A stretch of 64,000 bases of DNA, taken from Deltaproteobacteria bacterium (GTDB lineage: Bacteria; Myxococcota_A; Polyangia; JACPQR01). Of this stretch, positions 46,671-58,786 are shown piece by piece. A model generated the notes under the pieces. It searched no databases. It was not told the origin of the DNA and saw nothing but the letters and a program-made list of their open reading frames with translations. The stretch lies in NCBI GenBank assembly GCA_016190375.1, contig JACPQR010000115.1, positions 109,323 to 173,322 of the forward strand, written 5' to 3'. A program made the position numbers and the translations under genes. Each line of letters begins with the position of its first letter. The first letter of the stretch is position 1.

Positions 46671-47123
46671 ATGACCCCAGCGATGCGGAACCCATCGATG
46701 AGCTTCTTGGCGCTGTTCGCGGGTGGCGTGCTCCTGTGCACGCTGGGAGCCGGCTGCGGCGCCGAGGAATGCAGGGTGGAGACGGTGGACGTGCAGTTCG
46801 TCCCGAGCGGGACGGCCGCCGGGCTCTACCAGGCCGACGTGGCGACGGACCGGTGCGGCGGCGCGGGGCCCGAGGGCTGGCGCCTCGAGGTCGAATGCCT
46901 CGGTAGCTGCCCCAGCTTCACCGCGAGCGTCGCCCTCGAGTCCTACATCGTCGAAGAGGCGGCCGCGGGCCCGATCGGATCGGCCGTGATCGAGAGCCAC
47001 GAGTCCTTCACTCTCGACATCAACGAGTATCGCATCTACGTGCAGATTCCCGAGTCCGCGCCGCCAGAAGGCTACACCGTCATCGGCCGCTTCACGGGCT
47101 CGCAGCCGTCCGTCATTCCCTGA
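46671..47123 (+). CDS. Hypothetical lipoprotein
   Basis: 150 residues from ATG 46671 (ATG 46650 and 46683 are alternatives). The leader ends in the lipobox LGAGC. The mature protein has four or five further cysteines (GAEECRVE, TDRCGGAG, ECLGSCPSF) and a beta-sandwich-like pattern (SFTLDINEYRIYVQI). No family recognised. It is the first gene of the segment separating infC from rpmI. Confidence 0.6.
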   Translation: MTPAMRNPSMSFLALFAGGVLLCTLGAGCGAEECRVETVDVQFVPSGTAAGLYQADVATDRCGGAGPEGWRLEVECLGSCPSFTASVALESYIVEEAAAGPIGSAVIESHESFTLDINEYRIYVQIPESAPPEGYTVIGRFTGSQPSVIP

Positions 47124-47134
47124 GGGCCTGGGCT

Positions 47135-47761
47135 CTACCGCGTTCCCTCGACAATCACCGATCCTCCCGCGACCCTGATCGACCGCAGAGGCCCAGGCAG
47201 ACCGGCTCCACGGGCGCTGACACAGATCCGGCGGGGGACGGCTCCCTGTCCGCCCAGCTCCCTGATCAGCTCCTCCGGGATCTCCTGACCGCCTACCATC
47301 GGCCTGCCCAGCGCCAGGCATAGGCGGCCTCGCGCGCCGACGCCCGGCTTCGCGGCCAACGACACCACGCTGCCGGCGAGGGCAGTGGTCCTGAGCCTCC
47401 CCGCCGCCACGAGGTCACGCTCGCGGATCCGTACCGTCAGGTCGCCGATCTCGCCCCCGAGGTGGCCGGAAGCTCCCGACACGACGAGCGCCGTCACCTG
47501 CCGCTCGTTCAGGGCGAGCCGGTACGGCACGGACGGCCTCGGACGGCGGCCTTCGCCGTCCGCGCTCCGGCGCGGCGGTTCTGGCCGCGTCTCGCGGGCG
47601 AGCTCCTCGACGATCCGCTTCGCGTCGGATGGCTGCACGACCGGGGCGCCTTCCATGAAGTCGGGCTCGCTGCGCATCCTCCAGTAGAAGACGCCGGCGG
47701 CCAGCGCGGCGACCAAGACGAAGAGCCCCAGCCCGACGGCGATGCGTTTCAGCCACTTCAC
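47135..47761 (-). CDS. Single-pass membrane protein of unknown function
   Basis: 208 residues. MKWLKRIAVGLGLFVLVAAL is a signal-anchor, so most of the chain faces the periplasm. The external part reads LALNERQVTALVVSGASG, then LTVRIRERDLVAAGRLRTT, a pattern seen in lipid- or wall-linked proteins with a BPI/LmeA-like beta fold (inference). It converges on the preceding lipoprotein and lies 13 bp downstream of the OPT transporter gene, possibly in its transcript. Confidence 0.55.
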   Translation of the reverse strand: MKWLKRIAVGLGLFVLVAALAAGVFYWRMRSEPDFMEGAPVVQPSDAKRIVEELARETRPEPPRRSADGEGRRPRPSVPYRLALNERQVTALVVSGASGHLGGEIGDLTVRIRERDLVAAGRLRTTALAGSVVSLAAKPGVGARGRLCLALGRPMVGGQEIPEELIRELGGQGAVPRRICVSARGAGLPGPLRSIRVAGGSVIVEGTR

Positions 47762-47774
47762 GTCGAGGCGACCG

Positions 47775-49931
<2,157 letters not shown>

Positions 49932-50025
49932 TGTTACTCAATCGGCCCCGAGGGAGCAACCACCTTGGTCGAGCGGGGCGGCGACGAGCTTCCCCGAGAA
50001 GCAGGTCTCCTGTACCGTGATCGGC

Positions 50026-50901
50026 ATGCACGGCGGCGTGCGGATCACCTCGATCGCCATCCTGCTCGCGTGCCCTGCCGCGAGGGCGGACCCCGACGGA
50101 CGGGCCCGGGCCGCCGCGCTGTACGAACGAGGAGCCCTGTCCAGCGCGCTCGCCGCATACGAGGACGCGCTGCGGGCTGGCGGAGACGATCGAGAGGGGC
50201 TGGTCGAGATCTACCTCCACGTGGGGATCCTTCGGGCCGGATCTCGCGACCCCGAGGGAGCCCAGGCCGCATTCCTGGCGCTCCTCGATCTCGATCCCAC
50301 CCGGCGGCCGCCGGCCGGCTCTTCGCCGCTCGTGACCGCGCCGTTCGAGCGGGCTCTGGAGCGAAGGGGCGAGGCGCCCGCCCTGAGGCTGGCCGTCGCT
50401 GCGCCGCGCTCCGTCGCGATCGGCTCGGCCGTGGAGCTCCGCGCGAGATGTCTCGGGGACGAGGCGGGCCTGGCCGCAGGCGTCAGGGCGGTGCTGGTCG
50501 GGCGCAACGGCGGAACCAGCGTCGTCACCCATGGCGCGCCGCCTTTCACCCTCGTCTTTCCCCCCGGGGCGACGGACCGAGCAGGCGACCTCCAGGTTCG
50601 CGCGGAGCTCCTCGACGAGTTCGGCTCGGTCCTGGACACCGCCGGCGCGGGCGCGGACGAGCGGATCCTACGCGTCGTCGACCCGACGTTCGCCGGGGCA
50701 CCCTCGCGGCGCGCAAGGAGCCGCCAGCCGGCGCGCCGGATCTCGCCTGCCCGAACCGACGACCACGGTTCGGCCCTCGCCAGCCCATGGCTCTGGGGGG
50801 GCGTGGTCGTCATCGTGGGCACGGCCGTGGCCGCGGCGCTCATCGGGAACGCCGGAGAAGACCGTCCCCACTTCGGCCCAGTCGAGGTCGCCCTGCCGTG
50901 A
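50026..50901 (+). CDS. Exported protein with C-terminal membrane anchor
   Basis: 291 residues from ATG 50026. A signal peptide (CPAARADPDG) leads to a TPR-like helical part (RAAALYERGALSSALAAYEDAL, EGLVEIYLHVGIL, LLDLDPTRR), then a beta domain (about 120-225) and a C-terminal helix WGGVVVIVGTAVAAALIG with a short tail. Similar small proteins accompany Ser/Thr kinases in myxobacteria. Its stop overlaps the kinase start (GTGA), so it is translated with it. Confidence 0.65.
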   Translation: MHGGVRITSIAILLACPAARADPDGRARAAALYERGALSSALAAYEDALRAGGDDREGLVEIYLHVGILRAGSRDPEGAQAAFLALLDLDPTRRPPAGSSPLVTAPFERALERRGEAPALRLAVAAPRSVAIGSAVELRARCLGDEAGLAAGVRAVLVGRNGGTSVVTHGAPPFTLVFPPGATDRAGDLQVRAELLDEFGSVLDTAGAGADERILRVVDPTFAGAPSRRARSRQPARRISPARTDDHGSALASPWLWGGVVVIVGTAVAAALIGNAGEDRPHFGPVEVALP

Positions 50902-52550
50902 CGGCGGACGCCGCGAACGCTGCAGCGCCCTCGACCCGGCTGGGGCGGTACGAGATCCTGGGGCGCGTGGGCAAGGGCGGGATGGCGGAGGTCCTCCTCG
51001 CAAGGGAGGCTGGTTCCCTCGATCGCTGGGTCGCGATCAAGAGGGTCCACCCCGAGCTCGCAAGGCACAAGATGTTCGTGCAGATGCTCCTCGACGAGGC
51101 TCGTCTGGCCGCCCGCATCGCCCACCCGAGCGTCGCGCAGGTCCTCGAGCTCGGTGAGGCCGACGGCGTTCCGTACATCGTGATGGAGTACCTGCACGGA
51201 CAGCCGCTGTCCGAGGTGATCCACCGTTCCTGCGAGGGCGGGGCTCCGGATCTGGACCTGATGGCCCGCGTCGTCGCGGACGCAGCCGAGGGCGTCCACG
51301 CCGCGCACGAGCTGCGGGACGCCGACGGCAAAAAGCTCGGGCTCGTGCACCGGGACGTCTCGCCCCAGAACGTCTTCGTCACGTACGACGGGGCCGTCAA
51401 GGTCGTCGACTTCGGGATCGCCAAGGCCAGGGGGCGCGCCACGTTGACCGAGCCGGGGACGGTGAAGGGCAAGTACTCGTACATGTCGCCGGAGCAGGCG
51501 CGAGGGGGCACGCTCGACCGGCGAAGCGACGTCTACTCGCTGGGCCTCGTGCTGTACGAGGCGACCACGGGCGTGCAGGTCTTCGAGGGCTACGGAATCG
51601 GGGTCCTCGCGCGGGTTGCGCTCTCCGAGATCGATCCGCCGGCGCGCCACCGGCGCGGCTACCCGCCCGCGCTGCAGCAGGTGGTCATGAGGGCGCTCGA
51701 GGCCAGGGTGGAGGACCGCTTCCAGACCGCGCGCGAGATGGCTCAGGAGCTCGAGCGGTTCGTCGTGGGTCGCCAGGCCCTGACCGATCCTGCGAGCGTC
51801 GCGTCGATGATGGCGACCCTGTTTCCCGACCGGCGGGGCGACGGCCCGGGCGGCCGCGTCGCGAGTGACCCTTCCCTGGACCGTCCCCCGACGACGACGA
51901 CAGTCTCCGCGCGGGTCCGCCCGCGGTCTGCACGGTGGCGCACTCCGCTTCTGGTGGCCTGCATCGCGACCATCATCGGTTGCGTCGTGGCCGTGGGCAT
52001 GATCGTGTCGGGCCAGCTCACCCGCAGGGGCGCGCTGCGGTCGCGAGCCATCGGTGACCCGCCGGCTGCGCTCGTCCCGGCCCGCGAGCGGCCGGTCGAG
52101 CAATGGCCGGACACGGTCGAGAAGGCGGCCGTCGCGTCCCGCGCGACCGCATCCGGCCCGGCCTCCACGGGACCAGCGGCGGATCCGGGGGCGCCGGCGA
52201 CGCCGTCGGAGCCGCTCGCCGCGTCGGGCTCGGCTCGGGAGTCGCACGAGCCTCCGTCGAACCGGTCGAGCTCCAGCCCTGGCTCCGTCCGTTCCGAACG
52301 TGTAGCGGCCCGAGCTTCCGAGGTTCGCGCCCAGGCCGACAGCAACGGGGTGGGCACGCTGGACGTCCGGAGCGAACCCTGGTCGATGGTCTGGGTGGAT
52401 GGGCGGGCGGTCCAGCCCACGCCGATGGTTGGGCTCCCGTTGTCGGCCGGTCCTCACGTCGTGCGGCTGGTCACGGATGACGGCCGATCGAGAAGGCTGC
52501 GCATCGGCATCTCGGCGGGCCGGGCGACGCCGATCGACGTGAGGTTCTGA
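50898..52550 (+). CDS. Ser/Thr protein kinase with external PEGA domain
   Basis: 550 residues from GTG 50898. The kinase domain (about 17-280) is complete: GRVGKGGMAEV, VAIKRVH, HRDVSPQNVF, VVDFGIAK, YMSPEQARGG. A single membrane helix lies near residues 348-372. The external part is a low-complexity Ser/Ala/Pro stalk and a C-terminal PEGA domain (GTLDVRSEPWSMVWVDG, SAGPHVVRLV). It is thus built to sense something outside and phosphorylate cytoplasmic targets. Middle gene of a three-gene overlapping operon with a TPR-anchor protein and a C-type-lectin lipoprotein. Confidence 0.92.
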   Translation: MTADAANAAAPSTRLGRYEILGRVGKGGMAEVLLAREAGSLDRWVAIKRVHPELARHKMFVQMLLDEARLAARIAHPSVAQVLELGEADGVPYIVMEYLHGQPLSEVIHRSCEGGAPDLDLMARVVADAAEGVHAAHELRDADGKKLGLVHRDVSPQNVFVTYDGAVKVVDFGIAKARGRATLTEPGTVKGKYSYMSPEQARGGTLDRRSDVYSLGLVLYEATTGVQVFEGYGIGVLARVALSEIDPPARHRRGYPPALQQVVMRALEARVEDRFQTAREMAQELERFVVGRQALTDPASVASMMATLFPDRRGDGPGGRVASDPSLDRPPTTTTVSARVRPRSARWRTPLLVACIATIIGCVVAVGMIVSGQLTRRGALRSRAIGDPPAALVPARERPVEQWPDTVEKAAVASRATASGPASTGPAADPGAPATPSEPLAASGSARESHEPPSNRSSSSPGSVRSERVAARASEVRAQADSNGVGTLDVRSEPWSMVWVDGRAVQPTPMVGLPLSAGPHVVRLVTDDGRSRRLRIGISAGRATPIDVRF

Positions 52551-53488
52551 TGCGCCTGCACCGGATCATCACGATGGCGTCGGCGCTGCTCCTCGGATGC
52601 GGCGAGATGGGATACCGCGTCGTGCTGCTCCCCGCGAAGGGGCTCTCGCTCGAAGGCGCCGTGTGGGAGCTGGCGATCTTGCGCGGCGAGTGCACGCCGG
52701 ACCTGGAAGACGGCGGTTCGCCCGCCGCCCCGGCGCTGGTGCGCCTCTTGACGTGGGAGCACGGCACCGTGGGCCCGGAGATCGGGGACCTCGATCCCGG
52801 CCGATACGCCTTCTACGCGCGGCTTCGGGACGCCGAGTGCGCCGTCCGCGGAGCGGGCTGCGCGAGCGTCCTGGCGCGGGCCGACGGCGAGGGGTGGATC
52901 GAGGTCCCGGTCCTGGAGGTCGAAGGCCCGAGCTGCGACGACGGTGACGAGTGCACCGTCGAGTGGTGCGAAGGCGACGAGTGCAGGAGCGAGGTCCTCG
53001 ACGCCGACGAGGACGGCGTGCCCTGCCCCGCGGACTGTGACGACGACGACGAGGGCGCCGGCGACGTGGAGGATGGCTGCGGCGGTTCAGTGGAGTGCGA
53101 GCCGCTCTGGGTGCCGCAAGGCGACTTCGAGCTCTTCTTCTGCACCGCGCCCCTGAGCTGGTCGGAGGCCCTCAGAGGCTGCGAGTCGCTGGCCGGCGGC
53201 GCCTCGCTCGCGGTCCCCCGGACCTGGGACGAGCAAGACGAGGCGCTCTACGCGTTCGACCTCGTCGAGGGCGACTGGTGGATCGGCGCCAACGACCGGG
53301 ACGTCGAGGGGCTCTGGACCGATCCGTACGGCAACGAGCTCTGGTTCGAGGCCTGGAACAAAGGCTCGCCGGATGGCGGCGAAGGCGAGAACTGCGCTGC
53401 GCTCGCTCTGGACGCGATCGTCTACCCTGGTGACTGGGAGGACAGGGACTGCGAGGACCGCCTCCCGGCAGTCTGCGTCGTTCCCTGA
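52550..53488 (+). CDS. Lipoprotein with C-type lectin-like domain
   Basis: 312 residues; its ATG shares a base with the kinase stop (TGATG). The leader ends LLLGCGEMG (lipobox). A middle Cys/Asp-rich segment (CDDGDECTVEWCEGDEC, ADCDDDDEG) precedes a C-type lectin-like fold (about 184-312): WSEALRGCESLAGG, WWIGANDRDVEGLW, WFEAWNKGSPDGGEGENC and WEDRDCEDRLPAVC, with paired cysteines in place. These domains bind sugars or proteins, often with calcium. As an operon partner of a PEGA kinase it is a plausible surface ligand-binding component. Confidence 0.85.
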   Translation: MRLHRIITMASALLLGCGEMGYRVVLLPAKGLSLEGAVWELAILRGECTPDLEDGGSPAAPALVRLLTWEHGTVGPEIGDLDPGRYAFYARLRDAECAVRGAGCASVLARADGEGWIEVPVLEVEGPSCDDGDECTVEWCEGDECRSEVLDADEDGVPCPADCDDDDEGAGDVEDGCGGSVECEPLWVPQGDFELFFCTAPLSWSEALRGCESLAGGASLAVPRTWDEQDEALYAFDLVEGDWWIGANDRDVEGLWTDPYGNELWFEAWNKGSPDGGEGENCAALALDAIVYPGDWEDRDCEDRLPAVCVVP

Positions 53489-53533
53489 TCCGGGGGCCGC
53501 CCGCGGTGCGCTCGGGCTGGCCGGCCCTCTGTC

Positions 53534-54226
53534 CTACCAGTCGCCGCCGTCGTCGCCGTCATCGTCCCAGTCGTCGTCGTCACCGCCGTCGCCGTCGTCG
53601 CACCCATCGTCGCACCCCTCGTCCCACTCATCCCAGCCGTCGTCGTCCTCTCCGTCGTCACCGTCGTCCCCCCAGCCGTCATCGTCCTCTCCGTCGTCAC
53701 CGTCATCCCCCCAGCCGTCGTCTTCGTCATCGCCCCAGTCGTCCTCGCCGTCGCCCCAGTCGTCCTCGCCGTCGTCTTCGTCCCAGTCGTCGTCCCCCCA
53801 GTCGTCCTCGTCTTCGTCCCAGTCATCCTCGTCGTCGTCCTCTCCGTCGTCACCGTCATCCCCCCAGTCGTCGTCGTCCTCGCCGTCGTCCTCGTCGTCC
53901 CAGGCGCCGTCGTCCCAGGCGCCGTCGCCGTCGTTCCCGGCGGGGTCGTCACCGGCGCCGCCCTCGCCGCCAAAACACGTATCGATCCACTCCTGGCACG
54001 CCGCGGGATCGGGCGGGTCCGCGTCCATGCATGCGGACTCGAGATCGTTGCAGTCGCCTTCTCCCTCCGGGCAGACGCCTTCCCCAGGGCAAATCGAGCC
54101 GTCTGGACAGACCTGGTTCGGCTCGCAGTCGAGCGTCGCGCGGGCACTCTCGGCCTCGGTGGTGGCGACGCACCCTCCGAGCGGAAACAGGGCCAGCGAG
54201 ATGAGAATGCGGAGATCTCTGTGCAT
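53534..54226 (-). CDS. Acidic Asp/Trp-rich lipoprotein
   Basis: 230 residues from ATG 54226. The leader ends in LGGCVATTE (lipobox). A short Cys-rich part (DCEPNQVCPDGSICPGEGVC) follows, then about 140 residues made almost only of Asp, Glu, Gly and Trp in irregular units such as DDGWGDDGDDGEDD. The composition gives a huge negative charge; cation binding or a calcium-dependent adhesive role is possible but not shown. It converges on the lectin gene. Confidence 0.7.
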   Translation of the reverse strand: MHRDLRILISLALFPLGGCVATTEAESARATLDCEPNQVCPDGSICPGEGVCPEGEGDCNDLESACMDADPPDPAACQEWIDTCFGGEGGAGDDPAGNDGDGAWDDGAWDDEDDGEDDDDWGDDGDDGEDDDEDDWDEDEDDWGDDDWDEDDGEDDWGDGEDDWGDDEDDGWGDDGDDGEDDDGWGDDGDDGEDDDGWDEWDEGCDDGCDDGDGGDDDDWDDDGDDGGDW

Positions 54227-54375
54227 GCCGTCCTCCTCCCGGACCGCAGAGGCAATGCGCGTGCCCTGCTCGATGGGCGCGACGGCCGCGCATTCCCCTG
54301 CGTCTGGACAGGTTCGCCACGAGCTGCGGGCAAGACTGTTGGTCGCGACCGACAGTGGGGTAGTCTCGTGTCCCC

Positions 54376-55752
<1,377 letters not shown>

Positions 55753-55816
55753 CGGACGACTCGCTCCCATCTCGATGCGCTGCCCGTCCGCGAAACGGAT
55801 GCCGTACCATGGCGCG

Positions 55817-57082
55817 ATGCGCCGCCCGGGCTTCCTGCCTCTCGCGCTCTTCGCATTGGCGACGGCCTCGTGCGAGGGCGGAGGGGAGTGCGGCAACGGC
55901 GTGGTCGAGCAAGGCGAGGCCTGCGATCTCGGCCCCGCCAACGCCGAGGACGCCACTTGCAAGCCCGACTGCACCCCGCAGACGTGCGGGGACGGGGCCC
56001 TTGGAGCGGGCGAGGGCTGCGACGGGCCGGCCTGCGAGTGCGCGATGCTCTGGGCGCGGACGATCGACGGCGTCCGGATGGCGAGCGACGTGGCGGTGAC
56101 GGCGGCCGGCAACATCGTGCTCGCGGGCGAGCGGACCGGCGAGGGGAGCGCGATCTGGATTCGGATGACCGGCCCCGACGGCAGCGCAATCTGGACCCGG
56201 ACGCGCGACGGCGGGCAGGCCTTCGACCGGGTGCTGGGCGTCGCGGTCGACCCGATGGACCAGGTGGCGGCGACGGGGGGCGAGGTCCTGCCGGACAGCG
56301 GCGAGGACATGTGGGCCGAGCGCCTTGGCCCGAACGGCGAGCCGCTCTGGGTTGCGACATACGCGGGCGCCCAGAGCGAGACCGAGAGAGGGCTCGGGAT
56401 CGCGGTCGACGGCCTCGGCAACGCCTTCGTCCTCGGAGGCGAGGGCTCGGAGGGCCTGTTCGTCCGCAAGCTGGACCCCGAAGGTGCCGAGCTCTGGACC
56501 GAGCGGATCTCGAGCGTGGAGGTCGCTCCAGGCAGCGTGGGAATCGCGACCGACTCCCGCGGCGACGTCGCCGTCCTCGCGTTCGAGGTGGGCACGAGTC
56601 GGCGTGACCTGCGGATCCGCAAGTACCGTTCCGCGGGCAGCCAGGCGTGGGTGCGGTTCGGCAACGGCGCAGGGGCCGACGGCGGAGCGGACATGGCGAC
56701 CGATCCAGGCGGAAACGTGCTGGTCGTCGGCGCACAGGGCGACCAGCTCTGGATCCGCAAGATCGATCCCGCGGGCGAGGAGCTGTGGACGCGGGTCTTC
56801 GATGCTCCGCCTGGCGCCGACATCGCCGCTGACGCCCAGGGCAACATCGTCGTCGCGGGCACGCGGGCGATTGCGGGCGGTCGCTCGGAGATCTGGGTCG
56901 TCCGCATGGACCCGAGCGGCAACGAGCTCTGGACCCGGACGTACCCTGGCGCCGCCGCCAGCGGCCTGGGCGCGAGCGCCGAGGCAATCGCGGTAGGGCC
57001 CGATGGCGAGGTCGTGGTCGTGGGTCACGAGGACGTCGACGGCAGGGGGAACCTCCTGTGGGTCGGGAAGTACCCTCCCTGA
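55817..57082 (+). CDS. Beta-propeller lipoprotein
   Basis: 421 residues from ATG 55817. The leader ends ALATASCEGG (lipobox). A Cys-rich CDDGN-like segment follows (CGNGVVEQGEACDLG, CKPDCTPQTCGDG). The rest consists of about seven repeats of a 45-residue blade, each with a pattern like DGSAIWTRTRDGG, DQVAATGGEV, EGAELWTERIS: an SBBP/PQQ-like propeller. Function unknown. It is the last gene before the rpmI promoter. Confidence 0.75.
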   Translation: MRRPGFLPLALFALATASCEGGGECGNGVVEQGEACDLGPANAEDATCKPDCTPQTCGDGALGAGEGCDGPACECAMLWARTIDGVRMASDVAVTAAGNIVLAGERTGEGSAIWIRMTGPDGSAIWTRTRDGGQAFDRVLGVAVDPMDQVAATGGEVLPDSGEDMWAERLGPNGEPLWVATYAGAQSETERGLGIAVDGLGNAFVLGGEGSEGLFVRKLDPEGAELWTERISSVEVAPGSVGIATDSRGDVAVLAFEVGTSRRDLRIRKYRSAGSQAWVRFGNGAGADGGADMATDPGGNVLVVGAQGDQLWIRKIDPAGEELWTRVFDAPPGADIAADAQGNIVVAGTRAIAGGRSEIWVVRMDPSGNELWTRTYPGAAASGLGASAEAIAVGPDGEVVVVGHEDVDGRGNLLWVGKYPP

Positions 57083-57114
57083 TCCACCCGACCACTACCC
57101 TCGACAGGCTTCGC

Positions 57115-57143
57115 TTGACAGACCCTCCGGTTTCGCGCATAAA
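57115..57143 (+). promoter_or_regulatory. Strong promoter for rpmI-rplT-pheST
   Basis: TTGACA (57115-57120), 17-nt spacer, CATAAA (57138-57143). A 6-bp hairpin (CCCTCG, loop CTT, CGAGGG; 57147-57161) lies in the leader just before rpmI. The second half of the split cluster thus has its own promoter. Confidence 0.7.
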
Positions 57144-57167
57144 CGCCCCTCGCTTCGAGGGTGCACG

Positions 57168-57374
57168 ATGCCGAAGATGAAGACCAACCGCGCGGCACGA
57201 AAGCGTTTCCGGGTGACGGCGACCGGCAGGGTCCGGCGGGCCAAGGCTTACGGCCAGCACATCATGATCAACAAGACCCGCAAGGAGAAGCGGCGCCTGC
57301 GCAGGAACGACATGGTGCACGAGTCGATGGAGAAGCGGATCAAGCGCCTTTTGCCGTACGGCGTTCCGCGCTGA
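57168..57374 (+). CDS. rpmI: 50S ribosomal protein L35
   Basis: 68 residues from ATG 57168: MPKMKTNRAARKRFRVTATG opens a standard L35, very basic, ending LLPYGVPR. It is a late-assembling large-subunit protein. The rplT gene follows after 13 bp. Confidence 0.96.
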   Translation: MPKMKTNRAARKRFRVTATGRVRRAKAYGQHIMINKTRKEKRRLRRNDMVHESMEKRIKRLLPYGVPR

Positions 57375-57387
57375 CGAGGTTTCCGCC

Positions 57388-57735
57388 ATGCCCCGGGTAA
57401 AGAGAGGTTTCAAGGCTCGCCGCCGTCGCAACCGCATCCTGAAGCACGCCGAGGGCTACTTCGGGTCGCGGAGCCGTCTTTTCCGGCAGGCGGTCGAGGT
57501 GGTGCACCACGCCTGGCAGTACGCGTACAAGCATCGCAAGGAGCGCAAGCGGGATTTCCGCAGCCTCTGGATCACGCGCATCGGCGCCGCCGCGCGTCAG
57601 AACGGCGCCACCTACTCGCGCCTCGTCCACGGCCTCTCGAAGGCCCAGGTCGCGCTCGATCGCAAGATCCTCGCCGAGATCGCGGTGCGCGATCCGGCCG
57701 CCTTCCGCGCCGTCGTGGACCTCTCGAAGCGTTAG
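57388..57735 (+). CDS. rplT: 50S ribosomal protein L20
   Basis: 115 residues, normal length. MPRVKRGFKARRRRNRILK and the conserved WITRIGAAARQNGATYSRLVH identify L20. It binds 23S rRNA early in assembly, and in other bacteria represses this operon by binding the mRNA leader; the short leader here contains a hairpin but no evident L20 mimic. Confidence 0.97.
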   Translation: MPRVKRGFKARRRRNRILKHAEGYFGSRSRLFRQAVEVVHHAWQYAYKHRKERKRDFRSLWITRIGAAARQNGATYSRLVHGLSKAQVALDRKILAEIAVRDPAAFRAVVDLSKR

Positions 57736-57745
57736 GTCCACTCCC

Positions 57746-58786
57746 GTGGGCCTGATCGACGAGATCGGCGAGCGGCTCGACGCGCTGGTCCGGGACCTCG
57801 AGAGCTCGCTCCAGGGTGCCCGCTCCGATGACGATGTCCGGGCTCGCGCCGCACGCATCGTCGGCAAGAAGGGCGAGCTGACCGCGCTCGAGAAGCGAAT
57901 CCGGGAGGTGCCGCCCGAGGACCGCCGGGAGCTCGGCCGCCGGATCAACGAAGCCAAGGCTCGGGCCGACCGGATCGTCGAGGCGCGCCTGGCCGCGCTC
58001 CGGGCGGAGGCGCGCCGGCGCGAGCTCGAGGGTCCCGCGCTGGACGTGACCCTCCCCGGACGACCTCGTAGAATCGGCTCGCTCCATCCGGTCCGGCAAT
58101 GCGAGGAGGAGCTCCTCGACGCCCTGCAGGCGCTGGGGTTCGAAGTGGCCGACGGGCCCGAGATCGAGACCACCGCCTTCAACTTCTGGAAGCTCGGTTT
58201 CGCGCCCGACCACCCTGCGACCTGCATGCAGGACTCGTTCTACCTGCGCGACGACGTCCTCCTCAGGACGCACACCTCGCCGATCCAGGTCAGGGAGATG
58301 CTCTCCCACCCGCCTCCCGTCCGGATCGCAGCTCCGGGGACGGTCTACCGGCGCGACGATGACGTGACCCACAGCCCGATGTTCCACCAGATCGAGGGGC
58401 TGCTCGTCGACGAGGACGTGACCTTCGCGGACATGAAAGGGATCCTGACGTTGTTCGTCCGCCGCGTGTTCGGGCCGGACACGCCCGTGCGCCTGCGCCC
58501 CAGCTACTTCCCGTTCACGGAGCCCTCGGGAGAGATCGACATCGGCTGCCTCATCTGCTCGGGCCGCAAGGTCGGTTGCCGCGTATGCAAGGGCACGGGC
58601 TGGCTCGAGGTCGGCGGCTGCGGGATGGTGCATCCGGTGGTGTTCGAGAACGTCGGCTACGACCCCGAGCGCTTCTCCGGCTTCGCGTTCGGCATGGGCG
58701 TCGACCGGATCGCCATGCTCAGGTTCGGCATCGGCGACATCCGACTCTTGTACGAGAACGACGTCCGCTTCCTGAGGCAGTTCTGA
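57746..58786 (+). CDS. pheS: Phenylalanyl-tRNA synthetase alpha subunit
   Basis: 346 residues from GTG 57746. The N-terminal coiled coil is followed by the class II core: HPVRQCEEELLDALQALGF, FYLRDDVLLRTHTSPIQ and YFPFTEPSGEIDIGC. A four-cysteine zinc-like insertion (CLICSGRKVGCRVC) precedes GCGMVHP, a variant common outside enterobacteria. With PheT it charges tRNA-Phe. It overlaps pheT by one base. Confidence 0.96.
   Translation: MGLIDEIGERLDALVRDLESSLQGARSDDDVRARAARIVGKKGELTALEKRIREVPPEDRRELGRRINEAKARADRIVEARLAALRAEARRRELEGPALDVTLPGRPRRIGSLHPVRQCEEELLDALQALGFEVADGPEIETTAFNFWKLGFAPDHPATCMQDSFYLRDDVLLRTHTSPIQVREMLSHPPPVRIAAPGTVYRRDDDVTHSPMFHQIEGLLVDEDVTFADMKGILTLFVRRVFGPDTPVRLRPSYFPFTEPSGEIDIGCLICSGRKVGCRVCKGTGWLEVGGCGMVHPVVFENVGYDPERFSGFAFGMGVDRIAMLRFGIGDIRLLYENDVRFLRQF

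Noticed and set aside
53506..54204. Plus-strand Ser/Pro- and Arg-rich open frames over the acidic lipoprotein
   Set aside because: Low-complexity shadows; the minus-strand frame has a start, lipobox and Cys-rich domain.
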